Source: Flavobacteriales bacterium | GTDB taxonomy: Bacteria > Bacteroidota > Bacteroidia > CAIKAF01 | Assembly: GCA_022402535.1 (NCBI GenBank) | Contig: JAKRSD010000017.1 | Location: forward strand, 1 to 64,000 | DNA: 64,000 nt | Reading direction: 5' to 3' | Part shown: piece by piece, positions 1 through 8,663 of the stretch | How positions within the stretch are numbered: the stretch's first letter is position 1 | Layout: every line of letters begins with the position of its first letter | The notes under the pieces: generated by a model | Told to the model about the DNA's origin: nothing | Seen by the model: only the letters and a program-made list of their open reading frames with translations | The model's database searches: none | Translations under genes and position numbers: made by a program

Positions 1-147
1 TAATAATGTTAAACAGTAGAGAAAAACGGTCAACATTATTTAGGCATAAACTTCTAAATACTCAATACTTACTACTTAATACCTCTCCTTGCTCCTCTTG
101 ATGGGTGACAGTTACAGCGATTTACTCATCAACCTTAAATCAGCATT
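1..147. other. Left-edge non-coding stretch with a 9-bp inverted repeat
   Basis: No convincing gene is seen here. Bases 2-10 (AATAATGTT) and 32-40 (AACATTATT) form a perfect 9-bp inverted repeat with a 21-base spacer. The rest is AT-rich and carries no recognisable promoter or terminator. It lies just beyond the 3' end of the minus-strand gene at 148-2742 and may be part of a larger element cut by the window edge. Confidence 0.4.
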
Positions 148-2742
148 TTATCGTCCGCTGCGCTGTATGTAAATATTGGCGCTGTCGGTATTTCCTTCGG
201 CCCGGAATACTTCGGCCATATTCAGATACAGGTCGGGAATTGGGGGATATTTTACTATTCCTTGACGCAGATACACTTTGGCACTGTCGGTATTATTATT
301 CAAAAAATGAGCTCTTGCCATCAGGCTGTACTTTTCGTAGCGCTCTTTATCTTTCTGATATATACGTCGGGCATTTACCAGAAACTGGGGATACATACCC
401 CTGGTAACATAAATTTCGGAAAGTTGATAATACGGATCCATGAATGTATTGTCAATAGTTACGGCTTTTTCAAAGCCCGCAATGGCCATATCCATATCCC
501 CGATAACCAGCCCTACCCGGCCTTTATCATACGCAGCATTAAAAAACTCGGGCCATATTTGCAGGGCTTTATCAAAATGAAAACCGGCCAGTTGCCGCAT
601 GGAAAGCTGATCCTGCGGTGTCCATTTCAGCGATTTATCGTACGAAGAAGCCATCAGATTCAGGGCATACAGATTATGCGCCTGGGCCGAATTTTCAAGG
701 TGTTCAATATCATTGCCCATCAGGGTCAGGTTGTCTTTCCAGTCGGTATTGCGCAATAAAGTGCGCATGCCGAACCCAATTACCACAATCAGAAAAACGA
801 CTTCAGGAATTTTCAGATTTTTAAACGAGAAATCGGGTTTGAACCCCTGAAATATGGCAGCAACAGCAATACAAAAGCCGGCGGAAGCCGTAAAAGCAAG
901 GCGTTCGCCCATCATACCGGCCACCAGTTCCACCCAGTTACTGAACAACAAAATAGAAACCAGATACCAGAAAATTCCTAAACTTAGCATAGGTCTTTGG
1001 CGCAACTGCCACAAGGCCAAAACCACCATTCCCACGTGGAACAAGAGCGAAACCCAAACCCAGGGATTTCCCATGCCTTCGGTTTTTACTTTGGCATACC
1101 CGTAATAAAAAGAAAGTTCGTAGGGAAAAATCATCAGGCGCAGATATTCGCCCAGGATAATCGCCCCGGTACCGATTTTTTCCCCGAAGGTATGAGTGGC
1201 CATGAGCGTATTTTCCACGTATTCCAGTTTTCGGCCTTCCTGTAAATCGGAAACCCGGATTTCCTGAGCAGAATTTATTTCATTGGAAACGATTTCCGGT
1301 GCAGGTAAAGTTGCTTTCCATTGTATAATAAACCCTATACAAACCAAAGCGAGCAGGGTCACTTTGATTTCTGCAAGGGGAATTCGTGAAGTCTTTATTT
1401 CCAAGGCAAAAGCCACAACAGACCACAGGATGGCTACCTCAAAAAAAGCAAACCCTTTCTCAAAAACAAGAGTGGCAATTAAAACTAACAGCCCGAAAAC
1501 GAGTCCATACAGCTTCTTTCTTTTGAACAGAAATACAAGAATACCCAAAATAAAGACTTCGATAACCTTACCCCAAGATTGAAAAACCACCCAATACAAT
1601 ACTATGGGCAGAACAACCGCAATCCAGGCAAAATAGTCTCTTTTTTCAGTGTACTCAAATCGAAGAGCCATATGATAAAAACCTAAAACAATCCCTGATG
1701 TTACCCAAAAAGAAAATTGGAACAACGTACCGGTACATGCCAGCAAAAGTGCCATGAACGGAAGCCCTAAACGAGGCTTGAGAAAAAGTAGAATAACTGC
1801 AGAAGTAATGCTGAAAACAACCGGATAAACAGAAAAATTTAAATATCCAGTTATAGCTAGGAATAAAGAAATTCCCATTAAAATGAATGGCAGAGTTGTT
1901 GATTTTTCTTTAAGTTGTTGAAATCCGTATGAGCCATTTTTTATAGATTGATGTACCGTAAAAAAAACTGCGGAAAACAACGGGGGCATTATCAGCAGGA
2001 GTAGCATTTTCATGTCTGGAACGTCTGCAACAATCCAAGAACCGGGAATCACCCAGAGTAAGGATAGTATGAGCAGGCTTTTTAGCGAAGTGTTTTCAAA
2101 CAGCACGAGCGCCATTGGAAAAATAAACACCAGCGGATACATACTTTTTTTTGAAAGCAGGGCACATACAAACCATATGGCCGATAAAGCGAAATGCAGT
2201 ACTGCATTTTTCCTGACCGCACGAGTAGCCGCAATTCCGGCCATGAGACCAAACAACAATGCGAGGATTTCATCGCGGTTTTTGAGACTGGCCACCACCT
2301 CGGTATGCACCGGATGCACGGCAAACAGCACGGCAGCCAACACGGCCACCGTAAACCCTTTTTCCCCCATCCAAAGATGCAGGAGCCTGAAAAACAACAT
2401 CACAAGTATGGCAAACAACAGTACATTAAAAAAATGTCCCGTGGCAGGACTTTCCCCAAAAAGCTGATGTTCTATGGCAAAGGAAAGATGCACCATAGGC
2501 CTATACCCGTAGGCATAACCCATATTATCGCTATAGTAGGGATTCGTAAAAATATCACCAATGGCGTGTAATCCTTTGGAGGTGTATTTATGTTTGCGGG
2601 TAACCAGCTCATCGTCCATATTATAGCTATGCCCCAAGGTATTGGCAAACAGTATAAAAGCTAAAGCGGCTAAAAACAAACCGGTATATTTTTTCCAGAA
2701 GGGAACGGGAGAAACGGATACCGTTTTGGCTTTTGTACTCAT
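148..2742 (-). CDS. TMTC-like polytopic membrane protein with C-terminal TPRs
   Basis: An 864-residue protein with about 14-18 hydrophobic segments, followed by a soluble C-terminal part (about residues 690-864) rich in TPR-like helical pairs. The first extracytoplasmic loop carries an acidic DDE triad (residues 43-45), as in GT-C glycosyltransferases of the protein O-mannosyltransferase/TMTC type, and an HPVHTE motif follows near residue 143. This architecture suggests a lipid-phosphate-sugar dependent glycosyltransferase acting on the periplasmic side. It is the last gene of the minus-strand polysaccharide cluster, about 50 bases after the SGNH hydrolase gene. Upstream on the minus strand a TACATTCG element resembles a Bacteroidota -7 box, so it may also have its own promoter. 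The substrate is unknown. The GT-C assignment rests on architecture and the acidic motif only. Confidence 0.7.
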   Translation of the reverse strand: MSTKAKTVSVSPVPFWKKYTGLFLAALAFILFANTLGHSYNMDDELVTRKHKYTSKGLHAIGDIFTNPYYSDNMGYAYGYRPMVHLSFAIEHQLFGESPATGHFFNVLLFAILVMLFFRLLHLWMGEKGFTVAVLAAVLFAVHPVHTEVVASLKNRDEILALLFGLMAGIAATRAVRKNAVLHFALSAIWFVCALLSKKSMYPLVFIFPMALVLFENTSLKSLLILSLLWVIPGSWIVADVPDMKMLLLLIMPPLFSAVFFTVHQSIKNGSYGFQQLKEKSTTLPFILMGISLFLAITGYLNFSVYPVVFSITSAVILLFLKPRLGLPFMALLLACTGTLFQFSFWVTSGIVLGFYHMALRFEYTEKRDYFAWIAVVLPIVLYWVVFQSWGKVIEVFILGILVFLFKRKKLYGLVFGLLVLIATLVFEKGFAFFEVAILWSVVAFALEIKTSRIPLAEIKVTLLALVCIGFIIQWKATLPAPEIVSNEINSAQEIRVSDLQEGRKLEYVENTLMATHTFGEKIGTGAIILGEYLRLMIFPYELSFYYGYAKVKTEGMGNPWVWVSLLFHVGMVVLALWQLRQRPMLSLGIFWYLVSILLFSNWVELVAGMMGERLAFTASAGFCIAVAAIFQGFKPDFSFKNLKIPEVVFLIVVIGFGMRTLLRNTDWKDNLTLMGNDIEHLENSAQAHNLYALNLMASSYDKSLKWTPQDQLSMRQLAGFHFDKALQIWPEFFNAAYDKGRVGLVIGDMDMAIAGFEKAVTIDNTFMDPYYQLSEIYVTRGMYPQFLVNARRIYQKDKERYEKYSLMARAHFLNNNTDSAKVYLRQGIVKYPPIPDLYLNMAEVFRAEGNTDSANIYIQRSGR

Positions 2743-2792
2743 ATTAATGTCAGGTGTTCAGTAACGAATGTAATGAAAATAAAAAACCGAAA

Positions 2793-4283
2793 CTACTGTG
2801 AAATTTTAGCCTGTATCAGAGAATCTAAAAAAATCGAATACGTATAATTGCCTTGATCATTCAAATGATTACTCTTCATCTCATAATCTGATTTAGAAAA
2901 CGTGGCCATATAATATTCGAAGTTTGAAAAAACAGCAGGATAATCAAGGGGTGTAACCCACTGACCAAAAGTTGAAATATCGGGTAATATGGAAAGAATG
3001 AATGTGGAACCGTTTTCTTCGCACAACTTTTTAATTTCAGCAATATCGCCCATATATGGATTATCCAGCCTAATAGCGTCTTCCTTGGTATATTGTTCTA
3101 TCCATTCGGGATGTCTGAAGTCAACAAGTTCCCATTTTTTACATGCATACCAAAATAAAGCTCCCGTAGCGGTTAAAGAGCACCAGCGGTTAAACCCATT
3201 GTTTCGGGAAGGAATTTTAAGATTACTGACTGCATATTCGTATGCCGTTTTATAATCAGAAAAACACACTCCCAACGGACAGTTCATAATAGCTCCAGCA
3301 TTGGTAAACGTAAACAGGGGCATATTGGAGGAAGGGATTCTTTTAAAATTTAATAAATCATTTCCCATATAAAAATTCATAATCACAACATCCGGTTTCA
3401 GTATAGGAATGTATTGTTTTGCAACAGCAAGATATTGTGCCGGATCTGTTGCTGTAATTCCTGAATTGTACACCGCATACCCTTTGGCTAAAAGCTCATC
3501 GGCAAACGAATTGGTTTTGTTGGTTGTTGAATGTCCCCAGGTAAAAGAATCGCCCAGAAGCAAAATCTTAGTTGCATCTGTTTGAACAGGTTTGAATGCA
3601 ATACTTCTAAAACCTTGTTCATTTATTGGCGAACGGTGATATTCAAGAATGGCTGAATCAAGTTCATTTTGAGAACCTTCCGATTGAATTTTATATATAA
3701 ATCTTGAATATGAATTATCCGGTAAATTCAAATAATTTTCTGCCAGTATATACACTTCTTCCAAGCCGGTAAACGAAATCAGTTCATCTTCGGTAAAAAT
3801 CTTGCCTTGTTCTCTTTTCTTTTGAATTCTATCCGCCGCCAACGGCGATACCTTCATAATTCCCAACGAATCACAATAATATCCTTGCAATTCATAGTGA
3901 GAATCCACTTCGTGAAAGTAGGTATACGGTTTTACCCTGCCGGGCTTCCATCTATATAGTCGCAGTGTAATTTCTACGGCTCCGAATGTGATAAAAACCG
4001 ATACCCAAAACAGAAGGGCATTTTTTTTAAAATGAATGGGTTCATAATGAAATACTGCAGCAGTTATACCTACGAAAGCAGCTATGATAAGCAGTAAAAT
4101 CAGCATAAAAGAGTGTTGGGCTATCCAATAAAGTTGTGATGAGTAATTAGGGAAATTCGCTTTATAAAACTCTTCGCCCAATGTCAAAAATTTAGAGATA
4201 AAAATAATCAGATATAATGCGGCGGATAATATTCCTGTAAATAATAACAAAACAACAGGAATATAGATGTATTTAAACTTCAT
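2793..4283 (-). CDS. Membrane-anchored SGNH/GDSL hydrolase-family protein
   Basis: 496 residues. Three hydrophobic segments (about residues 7-32, 56-78 and 88-108) anchor the protein, and the rest would be extracytoplasmic. The SGNH signatures are visible: LLLGDSFTWG with the nucleophile Ser246, a MGND block near residue 313, and NHLNDQG close to the C-terminus that could supply the Asp/His block. Such proteins are often carbohydrate O-acyl esterases or O-acyltransferases acting on surface polysaccharide, which fits the cluster. The start ATG overlaps the stop of the upstream glycosyltransferase by ATGA, indicating translational coupling. Substrate and direction of acyl transfer cannot be read from sequence. 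Confidence 0.72.
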   Translation of the reverse strand: MKFKYIYIPVVLLLFTGILSAALYLIIFISKFLTLGEEFYKANFPNYSSQLYWIAQHSFMLILLLIIAAFVGITAAVFHYEPIHFKKNALLFWVSVFITFGAVEITLRLYRWKPGRVKPYTYFHEVDSHYELQGYYCDSLGIMKVSPLAADRIQKKREQGKIFTEDELISFTGLEEVYILAENYLNLPDNSYSRFIYKIQSEGSQNELDSAILEYHRSPINEQGFRSIAFKPVQTDATKILLLGDSFTWGHSTTNKTNSFADELLAKGYAVYNSGITATDPAQYLAVAKQYIPILKPDVVIMNFYMGNDLLNFKRIPSSNMPLFTFTNAGAIMNCPLGVCFSDYKTAYEYAVSNLKIPSRNNGFNRWCSLTATGALFWYACKKWELVDFRHPEWIEQYTKEDAIRLDNPYMGDIAEIKKLCEENGSTFILSILPDISTFGQWVTPLDYPAVFSNFEYYMATFSKSDYEMKSNHLNDQGNYTYSIFLDSLIQAKISQ

Positions 4284-5182
4284 TCAAACCTCCTTTCCCA
4301 CCTCCACCAAAAATTACGGCGTTTGGCTTTTTTCTGGCTTTTGTCATTTGCCAACTCTTGCGCCAACGTGTATCCGGATTTATGCTTTTGGAGCGCTTTT
4401 TCGTACTGCTGCATCCCTGGAGCTAAAAGCCCATCCGTACCGTCTAGAATACATCGAATGGTGAAAATGTTGTAATGCGTAAAAATCAAAGGAAATTCGT
4501 CGTTCAAATATACATGTCCGTCTTTTAAGCTTCTTGGACTTGTTTCCACATTCCATGCTGCCACATTGCAGCCTCTATGTTTCAGAATTTCTACGCGGTC
4601 AAACAATATTGGAAACAAATCCAAGTATTTTTGGTCGTCAAAAAGCCCTCTGTGTGCAGCCTGTTTTACATTATACTTGCAACAACCGGCCCACCAGTTC
4701 ATAGCGGTTAATGCATTTTTATTTACTCCTATAAATCCTGCATTAAATAAACCCACTCTAAAATTCGCTTCCAATTGATCCTGATTTTTTTCATAATCTA
4801 CCGGATAAAAATGAGGCGTCAGCAATACATCGGAAGTTTGGAGTTTTTCAAATAAAAAATCAGCGGATGCATAAAAATACAAGTCGTTATCACCATAAAT
4901 TACCGCGTCATACCCCTGCTTCAGCAAATATTCAAGATACAAGGGCTTGCAAGCCCATCTCAGGGCATTTCCGGTGTATTTTTCTATTATAGATTTTGCA
5001 TGTAAACCGTTAAGCACATTTAACCCTTGCCAATGAATTCCATCACGTTCTATTTCATCCGTAATTTCATCCGTAATCAGACAAAATAAATCGGTTTTTG
5101 TATGTCTTTTTACCGACTCCAGCATAGCATTCGACTTAAATACATGACTTTGTGTAGAAATTGTACAAAACGCTGTTTTCAT
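4280..5182 (-). CDS. GT-A fold glycosyltransferase (GT8-like)
   Basis: About 300 residues. The start at 5182 (MKTAFCTIS) is preferred over an ATG eight codons upstream (5206), because the family normally begins directly with the first beta strand. A DND acidic motif in YGDNDLYFY (about residues 98-100) is the expected DxD nucleotide-sugar/metal site. Later motifs such as FNAGFIGVNK and FDDQKYLD match the general plan of nucleotide-diphospho-sugar transferases. It probably adds one residue of the surface glycan in the cytoplasm. Its stop overlaps the start of the SGNH hydrolase gene by ATGA. Donor and acceptor are unknown. Confidence 0.72.
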   Translation of the reverse strand: MKTAFCTISTQSHVFKSNAMLESVKRHTKTDLFCLITDEITDEIERDGIHWQGLNVLNGLHAKSIIEKYTGNALRWACKPLYLEYLLKQGYDAVIYGDNDLYFYASADFLFEKLQTSDVLLTPHFYPVDYEKNQDQLEANFRVGLFNAGFIGVNKNALTAMNWWAGCCKYNVKQAAHRGLFDDQKYLDLFPILFDRVEILKHRGCNVAAWNVETSPRSLKDGHVYLNDEFPLIFTHYNIFTIRCILDGTDGLLAPGMQQYEKALQKHKSGYTLAQELANDKSQKKAKRRNFWWRWERRFE

Positions 5183-5236
5183 GCTGCTGCCGTTTACCGC
5201 AAACATAAATCAATAAATTCAGAAACCGTACATATC

Positions 5237-6298
5237 TTATGTAGTCAATGGTAATATCACTTCTTCGAACTCCTTATCGGCCATTCCCCAATTTTCGGGA
5301 TTGGTTATCAAGAAATCCACGGGACCGTTTATGAATCGTGAAGCTTCCACCAGTCTTTTAAACATCTTGTCATTGTAATATTCAGGCGCATTATGTTCAA
5401 AGGTATTCGTGTGCATTTGATGATACACCGGATAAGGTAATATATTCTCTTTTAAACCAGAGGCCAGACAAGATATCAAAAACAGGGAATCGGTATGCAT
5501 GGCCGAATAGGTATCTTCAGGATATCCGCGCAGTTTCTCCCAATTTTCTTTAGCCGTAAGAGTAAAATCGCCACAGGCGTGAAAATGATATTTAAGCAGA
5601 AACAATTCCCTTTTAGGCACATAGGGTATAATATTTCTATACTTTTCCAAAAAAGAAAACGGAGCTAATAAAATAGAATATCCTCTTCCCCACCGGGCAT
5701 AAACGAAAGCCAAAAACCTAAAAAGCCAGTATGGTTTCCATTTTTTGCGCTCATACAGACCCAGCCGGGTATAAATTTTCCAAATTTTGGAAACCTGAAT
5801 TCCTTTCAACAAATCGTCTTCACTCAATTTCTCAAAATCAAATCTGTCAGACCTGTAGTATGCCCCGCTTTCCAATTCATGTTTTTTTAACCAATAAAAT
5901 AACCTGTCATCAAATACAATATCAGCATTCGTACTTAGCACAAAAGAAGCAGAAGCTCTGCGAATTCCTACATTTTTGGCAATAAACTCCAATACCGGCA
6001 GTTTCATTCTTTCCTTTCCGTCGCGCAACCACTCTTCATGAACTTCAGAAGGCACGGTAATCATGCGAATTATAAGATAAGGATGATCAACCGGCCATGT
6101 AATCATCTTTTCAAAAGGCATTTCATTCGTCAGAGGATTATAATTGACCAACACCAATTCTACCGGCAATTGGGCTTTAATCAATTGCCCTGAGAGTGAA
6201 TTCAACGAATTTTGAAACCTTTGGGTAAAATCCCCCCCATAGTTATCATTTCTAACTACAATGACTATGCTTAAACATGGGCTGATTTTAGTACTCAT
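5237..6298 (-). CDS. Putative family 2-like glycosyltransferase
   Basis: 353 residues. The N-terminus CLSIVIVVRNDNYGG is the typical first strand of a family 2 GT-A glycosyltransferase, and a TNADIVFDD stretch near residue 125 can serve as the DxD-type site. The middle (about 165-235) is basic and aromatic with short hydrophobic patches, suggesting membrane association. It lies 9 bases downstream of the UbiA-like gene, so the two are surely co-transcribed. A DGD/GDFTLTAKENW region in the C-terminal half resembles the acceptor-side motif of the family. It probably acts in assembly of the surface polysaccharide, with unknown sugar specificity. Confidence 0.68.
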   Translation of the reverse strand: MSTKISPCLSIVIVVRNDNYGGDFTQRFQNSLNSLSGQLIKAQLPVELVLVNYNPLTNEMPFEKMITWPVDHPYLIIRMITVPSEVHEEWLRDGKERMKLPVLEFIAKNVGIRRASASFVLSTNADIVFDDRLFYWLKKHELESGAYYRSDRFDFEKLSEDDLLKGIQVSKIWKIYTRLGLYERKKWKPYWLFRFLAFVYARWGRGYSILLAPFSFLEKYRNIIPYVPKRELFLLKYHFHACGDFTLTAKENWEKLRGYPEDTYSAMHTDSLFLISCLASGLKENILPYPVYHQMHTNTFEHNAPEYYNDKMFKRLVEASRFINGPVDFLITNPENWGMADKEFEEVILPLTT

Positions 6299-6307
6299 AA
6301 TACCTTA

Positions 6308-7462
6308 TTATATTAATTCCATCCATTTATCAACTATTTCTTCACAGCTTTTTTGCCTTTTAATGACAGCCCGCGGTTTATTGTTTTTTTCATTCCTCTG
6401 CTTTGCTCTTTGCTTTAAATCTACCCCCAATAATTTGAAGGAATAATACAAAAAATAGTTCACCGAGAAACTGATTACATACCAATATATTATCCTATAA
6501 ATCTGAATAATCCATAGTCTAATTTTATTTCGGATGGCAGGAATAAATATAAACATAAGTGTTGGCCAGTATTGCACTTTTGAATCATATAATATGGATA
6601 TCCAAATGCATAAAAAGCCATAAAACATTACATCCAGTTCTGGAGATGCTGAAATCCATCTGCTCTTTTTAAATAAAAAATAAAAAATCCCCTTTACGGC
6701 CACGGATATTACAGGTAAAAACAAAATCAGTTTAAATAAAACATCCTTCACAAGAGGCAGCGAATAGAAGGAAAATACGGTCCAGATAAACCATGAAGCC
6801 ATTATGAAAAAATAAAACGCTTTATGCGTAAAATCCGGATATTTTGACCCAAAAGTTTTAATGCCGGTATATGAGTCGTTGAGTGCATCTTCAGCCTGAT
6901 GTTGGAATATATTTTTCAGCCCTATCAAGCAATAAAATAGCAGTAAAAACAAAGTTACAAAATCAAACTTTTCTGCAAATTGATCCAGAACAGTAAACAT
7001 AATGAGGAGCGGATTTATATATGCATAAAATGCATCCGCCAATATCCCCAACATTCCCCTTTCTTTTAGACGGATTATGGTTACCGAATACATAAATAAT
7101 ACAATCAATTGAGCAATCAGAAAAGGTAATGTTTTTATATTATGTGTAGCCAAGACTGAAACACCGGTAGATGCAGAAAAAACAAGCACGCCCCATTTTT
7201 GATATTTATTCCAGTGTGAGACAATATTATATTTTCCAACCGATTCATCAGCCTGAACATCAAAAATATCATTGAGTACATAACCATAAACACCAATAAA
7301 AAAGAAAGAAGAAAACAAAACAAGGGCACTTTGTAAAAATTCAATTCCTTCTATACCATGGCTAAGAGATAGCCATGTATATATAAAAGCAAACAGACCA
7401 AAGTTATGGTTAAACAACTGAAGCAGCTTGGGCGATTTGAATGTGGAAAACAGCTTAAGCAT
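6308..7462 (-). CDS. UbiA-family prenyltransferase-like membrane protein
   Basis: About 384 residues with eight or nine hydrophobic segments. The first aspartate-rich motif NDxxDxxxD of the UbiA superfamily is present (YVLNDIFDVQADE, beginning near residue 64), and an EDALNDSYTG stretch near residue 185-195 lies where the second motif is expected. In a glycan cluster the closest functional analogy is decaprenyl-phosphate phosphoribosyltransferase-type enzymes, which join a phospho-sugar to polyprenyl phosphate, rather than quinone biosynthesis. Two in-frame ATGs are possible: 7462, overlapping the upstream glycosyltransferase by 8 bases, or 7480. The shorter form is annotated because it leaves the usual short overlap. 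The function is inference. Confidence 0.62.
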   Translation of the reverse strand: MLKLFSTFKSPKLLQLFNHNFGLFAFIYTWLSLSHGIEGIEFLQSALVLFSSFFFIGVYGYVLNDIFDVQADESVGKYNIVSHWNKYQKWGVLVFSASTGVSVLATHNIKTLPFLIAQLIVLFMYSVTIIRLKERGMLGILADAFYAYINPLLIMFTVLDQFAEKFDFVTLFLLLFYCLIGLKNIFQHQAEDALNDSYTGIKTFGSKYPDFTHKAFYFFIMASWFIWTVFSFYSLPLVKDVLFKLILFLPVISVAVKGIFYFLFKKSRWISASPELDVMFYGFLCIWISILYDSKVQYWPTLMFIFIPAIRNKIRLWIIQIYRIIYWYVISFSVNYFLYYSFKLLGVDLKQRAKQRNEKNNKPRAVIKRQKSCEEIVDKWMELI

Positions 7463-8627
7463 ACATATCGTTTGCTGCATTTTTCATGATATACTTCCAT
7501 ACGGTCCAATGTTCGTCGCCAAAATGATGAAAGACATGCACAAATTCAGGTTTTAACCAATCTTTGCCATTATGCGAAAAAAGAGCATCCTTTTCATTTA
7601 TTTCCAAAGCCTTATTTTCATAATCAACAATAAAATTAAATTTAGAAGACAACTTGTCATGGTTTTGCAAACCCATTTTCCATACAGCGGCTATGAGAGC
7701 TCCCTGATCCCTTACCTTCCATTCCGAATCTTGAAACAATGAAATACAGTATGAATGCCATAAATTCATAAAAGATTCCGACTCATCTGAAAATAAAAAA
7801 ACGCCCCCGTTCCAATGCTGCCAATTCCAGTCTGTTATATCTAGTTCAAATTTACTTTTGATGGAAGAAAAAATATGAGTACATACATTTGAAAAACCTG
7901 AAAAAACACTACTGCTCAACGTTTTTACCTTTAAATATTCTTTCATGTATTCTTTATCACTGAATATATTTTCAAAAGAGTAAAATTCTTCAACAGTCAT
8001 ATTCTTACCTTTCAAAAACCATTCTTTCGTCTTTTTATCGAAGCGGTACTCTGCATTTAAGTTGAAAAAACGGGCGGATAAAAAATATCGACATCTCAAT
8101 TGAATGAAATTAATCCAACCTGACTGTTTATTACTCATCAATGCATTTATGCGCATATACACCTCATTTTTTTCTGCCAGAACATGCGTTTTGTATGCTT
8201 CCAAATCTGAATGAAAATCTTCAATACACCGACAATTTACAGCATATGGGCTAAAAAAACACAATGGCAAATGATCCGGCGCAAAAAGTACAGGGGCTTT
8301 ATATTCATCAAAAACAGAGTCAGGGTTTTTATGAATCGCCACTACATCCGTATCTAGATAACAATACAAATTCCCCTTAGGTAAATGATGAGCCAAACCG
8401 GTCTTTAAATAAATGGCAGCCTGATGATTAGAATATGTGTCAGGAACCTGTATATGTATTACGTGCTCATGTTGTATGGGAATTTCATTTCTGCTATGAT
8501 CCGTTACAATCCAAACAGGCTGTTTTGTTCTTTTTTTAAGTGCAGCAAGCGAATAGTGAAGAGTATGAATATGAGATGCGTCTCCGCAAACCACAAATAC
8601 ATAAACTTTATCTTTCACATTACTCAT
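7455..8627 (-). CDS. GT-A glycosyltransferase (GT8-like, DxD type)
   Basis: 390 residues. YCYLDTDVVAI contains a clear DxD motif at residues 92-94, preceded by the conserved K-T-x-L-A-H type helix of nucleotide-diphospho-sugar transferases. A WNGGVFLF segment, a DQGALIAAVW segment and the terminal HVFHHFG resemble the later conserved blocks of GT8-like enzymes. The central 150-270 region is an unusual insertion rich in aromatic and charged residues. The gene is AT-rich compared with the housekeeping genes further right. It lies 36 bases after asnB and overlaps the UbiA-like gene. It is probably a cytoplasmic glycan-assembly enzyme of unknown specificity. Confidence 0.72.
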   Translation of the reverse strand: MSNVKDKVYVFVVCGDASHIHTLHYSLAALKKRTKQPVWIVTDHSRNEIPIQHEHVIHIQVPDTYSNHQAAIYLKTGLAHHLPKGNLYCYLDTDVVAIHKNPDSVFDEYKAPVLFAPDHLPLCFFSPYAVNCRCIEDFHSDLEAYKTHVLAEKNEVYMRINALMSNKQSGWINFIQLRCRYFLSARFFNLNAEYRFDKKTKEWFLKGKNMTVEEFYSFENIFSDKEYMKEYLKVKTLSSSVFSGFSNVCTHIFSSIKSKFELDITDWNWQHWNGGVFLFSDESESFMNLWHSYCISLFQDSEWKVRDQGALIAAVWKMGLQNHDKLSSKFNFIVDYENKALEINEKDALFSHNGKDWLKPEFVHVFHHFGDEHWTVWKYIMKNAANDMYA

Positions 8628-8663
8628 GGATTAAAGAAACAGAATCCGGGTCATTACAGCAAA

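Noticed and set aside
2012-2467. Plus-strand reading frame of 151 codons opposite the TMTC-like gene
   Set aside because: It is antisense to a well-supported gene, with low-complexity serine/threonine/asparagine composition typical of a shadow frame.
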